Assembly (NCBI GenBank): GCA_003266065.1
Contig: MUZY01000031.1
Span: 1-8,885 of the forward strand
Reading direction: 5' to 3'
DNA length: 8,885 nucleotides
Origin: Methanosphaera sp. rholeuAM130
GTDB taxonomy: Archaea; Methanobacteriota; Methanobacteria; Methanobacteriales; Methanobacteriaceae
The stretch's first letter is position 1. Each line of letters begins with the position of its first letter. Position numbers and translations under genes: made by a program. This document shows, piece after piece, positions 7,301-8,885 of the stretch. The notes beneath the pieces were generated by a model. The model worked only from the letters and a program-made list of their open reading frames with translations. It made no database searches and was not told the origin of the DNA.

Positions 7301-7945
7301 CTCGACAGCATCAATAGAAGGGGTAAGATTTTTGAATTAATCAATTCCCTGAAACAAATATGTAACCATCCTGCACAGCTTACCAAATCACGAAAGATTA
7401 ATGTAAACGACTCCGGTAAAATGCAATTGCTGCTTGATACTCTGGAATCCATATTGGACAATAATGAGAAGGTATTGATTTTTACCCAATACGTTCAGAT
7501 GGGTAAAATAATCAAGAGGGTCTTGGAAGATAAGTTTGACGAAGACGTATTATTCCTGCATGGTTCATTATCACGATACAAACGAGACAAGTTGGTTAGA
7601 AAATTCCAGTCTGACGACAACAGTCGGATATTCGTTTTATCCTTAAAGGCAGGGGGTACTGGCTTAAACTTGACTGCCGCATGCAATGTAATTCATTATG
7701 ACCTGTGGTGGAACCCTGCAGTCGAAAATCAGGCCACCGATAGGGCATATCGTATAGGTCAAGATGCCAATGTAATGGTCTACAGATTTATCACAACAGG
7801 CACATTTGAAGAACGCATTAATGATATGCTGGAGGATAAACAGCAGTTGGCCGACATTACCATAGGCAGTGGCGCAAAATTCATCACTGAAATGGATGAT
7901 GATAATTTAAGACAATTGCTTAGATTAAGAAAAAGATTAGATTAG
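4337..7945 (+). CDS. SWIM zinc-finger SNF2-family ATPase/helicase
   Basis: A 1202-aa protein of the SNF2 (Rad54/RapA-like) superfamily 2 ATPases, which move along double-stranded DNA and remodel protein-DNA complexes. From the N-terminus there is a SWIM zinc finger CxCx6CxH (C121, C123, C130, H132), then a low-complexity acidic/Lys linker near 175-200 and a long unassigned region. The SNF2-associated DUF3670-like block follows around 560-690 (core FDWKVAIGDKNLSLQEFKKL from 632). The motor has LRDYQ at 735-739, Walker A DDMGLGKT 760-767, DEAQ at 856-859 in place of DEAH, LTGTP 883-887, FTQY 1049-1052, AGGTGLNLT from 1105 and the NQATDRAYRIGQ motif VI at 1131-1142. All motor motifs look intact. 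There is no signal peptide. The ATG at 4337 has no ribosome site. It stands alone, divergent from azlCD, with no restriction or defence gene beside it. Role in transcription recycling, repair or chromatin is open. Confidence 0.93.
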   Translation: MNKILSWHQKYWLNCLKNFIPSKRLHESIDYYNTHEVNDMEVKDNHFTAKIMHDADSTFNTEISFKKFTANEKSIINTIQYQDKYINDIEKNIFTESFHNELYKNNINLFPSSLINIDLNCDCKKNKVMCIHIISLLYAITFELENHPFLLFELKGYPLSSSSYNVTKQKAANNNMIENASDNKIKDKQEEKEEKDDANDDNLVAIKDINDIFYNNNIIVNENSNHVFLESIPDLYLQSLSMLTNQDFIDEDLKNFLEDLFKKLDYYINQDVRKHILITRYYNDFIYTPNQNNNQNHTSIFFNYKWGHVDKWTNFSININSNYSISTIDVGAKSNFKKYKSSKLLFGFLVEYNKSEDKPLSKLFNLLDELYLFTLELIKKHAIIPELFKSNDKYHIRWIPALYNPIISNLIDQLAMSSPEFLVTYNRQKINSKNQVITFISIIIDGIIKAYLDTLDKKEKKELLSNPLYALFLGESRKTDVIQNIDSIDNLIAFKNDKGFNYDIFITITQEKEDFKLDIKISFDDEKKVEVNELLEKSDDNKLKNQLENDLEIINKIIPYGNKITNNKDDILLTTKEFSEFFNKSMPVLENMGVKIILPKNLRRLWHPKVILNINENSNDNGYLSLQNILDFDWKVAIGDKNLSLQEFKKLAEENKQMVKLADDYVIMDYNDVVNILKQMKSLPKKLDNYDLIKSMATGQLDDIPVNIDKEFKEKFFNNNIIQDDKLPKYINATLRDYQITGYHWLKQNYIMGFGSVLADDMGLGKTLQVLTLIEYLKEEDVLNDAKVLVIAPTGLLINWQIEIEKFTPNLNSHIYHGSDRSIENKKYDILITSYGIIRQDFELLNDIEWDLIVIDEAQNIKNPLTKQTKAVKSLNSKNKIALTGTPIENNLSEYWSIFDFVNYGYLGKLNDFRKSYVNAIENNEDIHSLNNLKTITQPFVLRRLKTDNDIIKELPDKITNDLYCNLSAKQAVLYEETLNAYMENIEKLDSINRRGKIFELINSLKQICNHPAQLTKSRKINVNDSGKMQLLLDTLESILDNNEKVLIFTQYVQMGKIIKRVLEDKFDEDVLFLHGSLSRYKRDKLVRKFQSDDNSRIFVLSLKAGGTGLNLTAACNVIHYDLWWNPAVENQATDRAYRIGQDANVMVYRFITTGTFEERINDMLEDKQQLADITIGSGAKFITEMDDDNLRQLLRLRKRLD

Positions 7946-8041
7946 AACCTATTCGGGAATAATGAATATCGGATAATATAATTTAGAAATTGATAAAGGA
8001 AGTCTCTATTGAAAATCAGTCTTTGAAAAGGAGGTTAGGTT

Positions 8042-8062
8042 AAAGTTAGTTATTTTAACTTT
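8042..8062 (-). terminator. Possible hairpin terminator between SNF2 gene and ferredoxin gene
   Basis: AAAGTTA (8042-8048) and TAACTTT (8056-8062) form a 7-bp stem with a 7-nt loop, 4 nt past the ferredoxin stop. No long T-run follows on either strand (CCTTTT on the - strand is short), so function is uncertain. Confidence 0.35.
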
Positions 8063-8066
8063 GTGC

Positions 8067-8240
8067 TTATGTTTGTGAGATAGCGTCTACAGGACATGCT
8101 TCAGCACATAATCCGCATCCTACACAGGTTGCTTCATCGATTACGTGAGGGTTTCCTTCTGCTATACAGTTTGTTGGACATGCTTCTTTACATAATCCAC
8201 ATGCTACACAATTATCTCCTATTTTGTATGGGTTTGCCAT
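8067..8240 (-). CDS. 2[4Fe-4S] ferredoxin (57 aa)
   Basis: A small cytoplasmic electron carrier with two classic cluster motifs. C11, C14 and C17 with C49 should hold the first [4Fe-4S] cluster, and C39, C42 and C45 with C21 the second; both C21 and C49 are followed by Pro. C25 is an extra cysteine. The length of 57 aa is typical of clostridial-type low-potential ferredoxins, used in methanogens to link hydrogenases, formylmethanofuran dehydrogenase and Hdr-type enzymes. The ATG at 8240 has AGGTGAT 5 nt upstream, a near-complete match to the 16S rRNA 3' end, so it is probably well translated. It lies convergent to the SNF2 gene, 121 nt apart. No partner oxidoreductase is adjacent, though the CCG protein in this window is one conceivable client. 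Confidence 0.95.
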   Translation of the reverse strand: MANPYKIGDNCVACGLCKEACPTNCIAEGNPHVIDEATCVGCGLCAEACPVDAISQT

Positions 8241-8245
8241 AATAA

Positions 8246-8252
8246 ATCACCT
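8246..8252 (-). promoter_or_regulatory. Ribosome binding site of ferredoxin gene (AGGTGAT)
   Basis: AGGTGAT on the - strand, 5 nt before the ATG. It is preceded by a nine-A run (complement of 8259-8267), which should keep the site free of RNA structure. Confidence 0.8.
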
Positions 8253-8280
8253 ATTTAATTTTTTTTTAATATTTACGAGT

Positions 8281-8309
8281 TATTGCGCAATATTAAAAGT
8301 ATACTTTTA
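8281..8309. promoter_or_regulatory. Two abutting perfect palindromes upstream of the ferredoxin gene
   Basis: TATTGCGCAATA (8281-8292) is a perfect 12-bp palindrome and TAAAAGTATACTTTTA (8294-8309) a perfect 16-bp palindrome, separated by one base. Neither has a central loop, so dimeric protein binding to DNA is more likely than an RNA hairpin. They lie 41-69 nt before the ferredoxin ATG, either over a weak TATA-like TTTTAATATT or just downstream of the better TATA box at 8337-8347. They look like operators; the regulator is unknown. Confidence 0.5.
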
Positions 8310-8642
8310 TTCTTATTTAATTATCTAGTTTTCATATTATATAAATATCTTTCTTTTTAGGTGTGACTAAATTTTATTATTTTTAGTTAATAGGGATGTT
8401 TTCAATGGATTAATCCCAATCCATTTAAATAAATAATTATAAATGAGTAAAACATAATCAATCGATATATTATGTCTTAATAACCAAATTAAATATCATA
8501 GTATTTTTTATTGGAAAGATACTTTAATAATAATTCCACTAAAATTAATAATGATAATGATTTGCAATACTGTCAATGTAACAATAAATAAATTTATTCC
8601 TTAAAATTACTATAACTGATTGAGAGAGAATATTTCTTAAAC
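8310..8642. other. Long AT-rich intergenic region without genes
   Basis: No open frame with gene-like features was found on either strand; + strand ATGs here lead to at most about 17 codons. It holds the ferredoxin TATA box (8337-8347), a short inverted repeat ACTAAA/TTTAGT (8366-8371 and 8382-8387), and a more notable inverted repeat AATGGATT/AATCCATT (8404-8411 and 8418-8425). The stretch 8430-8640 is plain AT-rich sequence in which I see nothing further. Confidence 0.6.
8337..8359 (-). promoter_or_regulatory. Probable ferredoxin promoter (BRE plus TATA box)
   Basis: On the - strand an A/G-rich stretch resembling a BRE (AAAAAGAAAG) precedes ATATTTATATAA, close to the archaeal consensus. 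Transcription would start near 8316, giving a leader of about 75 nt that runs through both palindromes. A closer, weaker TATA-like sequence near 8291-8300 is the alternative. Confidence 0.45.
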
Positions 8643-8650
8643 TATATATA
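8643..8650 (+). promoter_or_regulatory. TATA box of the PP-loop gene
   Basis: TATATATA centred about 27 nt before the ATG at 8674. This spacing places the transcription start on or within a base or two of the start codon. No ribosome site is present, consistent with a leaderless mRNA. Confidence 0.55.
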
Positions 8651-8673
8651 GATAATGCATATAATATTAATCA

Positions 8674-8885
8674 ATGGACTACATGGATTTTTTAAGAACA
8701 ATTAAGGAAAATGATAACTTGCCGATTGAAGAAAAAATTAAAAGATTAGAAGACTATTTAAAAGATAAAAAATCAATTTTAGGTTTTAGTGCAGGTTCTG
8801 ACAGTACTCTGATTGCATACGTATTATCAAAAGTTAGTCCTGATTCCATATTGGTAACGGTAAATAACAATATGATGCCGCGGGA
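8674..8885 (+). CDS. PP-loop ATPase, LarE/NAD-synthase-like (3' end cut by window edge)
   Basis: The first 70 codons of a gene running off the right edge. The N-terminal helix (residues 16-33) is followed by ILGFSAGSDSTLIAYVLSKV, a PP-loop ATP-pyrophosphatase signature (SGGxDS type, here S39-A-G-S-D-S44) with the following helix and a LVTVNNN strand. The arrangement resembles LarE, the ATP-dependent sacrificial sulfur transferase that makes the nickel-pincer cofactor, and related NAD/GMP synthase or ExsB-like enzymes. Family choice is tentative because only the ATP-binding part is visible. The second loop glycine is replaced by Ala40, which occurs in some PP-loop proteins. Start at 8674 is chosen by TATA spacing; Met4 (8683) is the alternative. 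Confidence 0.75.
   Translation, partial: MDYMDFLRTIKENDNLPIEEKIKRLEDYLKDKKSILGFSAGSDSTLIAYVLSKVSPDSILVTVNNNMMPR

Noticed and set aside
4337..7945. SNF2 gene as part of a DISARM- or restriction-type defence island
   Set aside because: No methylase, nuclease, phospholipase D or other defence gene is seen nearby; the neighbours are an exporter and a ferredoxin.
8310..8642. A tRNA, other stable RNA gene or CRISPR array in the long intergenic region
   Set aside because: No cloverleaf, GC-rich stable RNA or regularly spaced repeat was found; the short inverted repeats are too small to support one.

Overview
The window reads as an AT-rich archaeal chromosome segment, by eye about 30% G+C, most likely from a Methanobacteriales methanogen such as Methanosphaera or Methanobrevibacter. 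That placement is an inference. It rests on archaeal TATA boxes, ribosome sites of the GGAG and GGTGAT types, T-tract terminators, a DUF4013 membrane protein, a stand-alone CCG-domain protein and a small 2[4Fe-4S] ferredoxin. No rRNA, tRNA, CRISPR array, insertion sequence or integrase was seen.

Layout: (1) 1-755 (+), the 3' part of a disordered protein whose Asp/Tyr/Glu-rich N-terminal tract runs off the left edge. It ends at a hairpin plus T-tract. (2) 809-2079 (-), a two-gene operon of DNA-3-methyladenine glycosylase I (tag) followed by a cysteine-rich CCG-domain protein, 2 nt apart. (3) 2294-3007 (-), a DUF4013 multi-pass membrane protein with its own TATA box and a small palindrome at the predicted transcription start. 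(4) 3133-about 4151 (-), azlC-azlD, a two-component branched-chain amino acid exporter with a 7-nt gene overlap. azlC has no in-frame ATG, GTG or TTG at its homology-supported N-terminus although a strong ribosome site lies there. (5) 4337-7945 (+), a 1202-aa SWIM zinc-finger/SNF2 ATPase, divergent from azlCD. (6) 8067-8240 (-), a 57-aa ferredoxin with two abutting perfect palindromes upstream. (7) 8241-8673, mostly non-coding. (8) 8674 to the right edge (+), the first 70 codons of a PP-loop ATPase resembling LarE/NAD-synthase-type enzymes, apparently read from a leaderless mRNA.

How the genes relate: tag and the CCG protein are probably co-transcribed, and azlC and azlD form one transporter. 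The SNF2 protein, ferredoxin, DUF4013 protein and PP-loop protein look like separate transcription units. The region looks mostly like ordinary chromosomal backbone. I see no convincing multi-gene novel system. The points most worth a second look are the azlC start, the paired palindromes before the ferredoxin gene, and the tag/CCG pairing.
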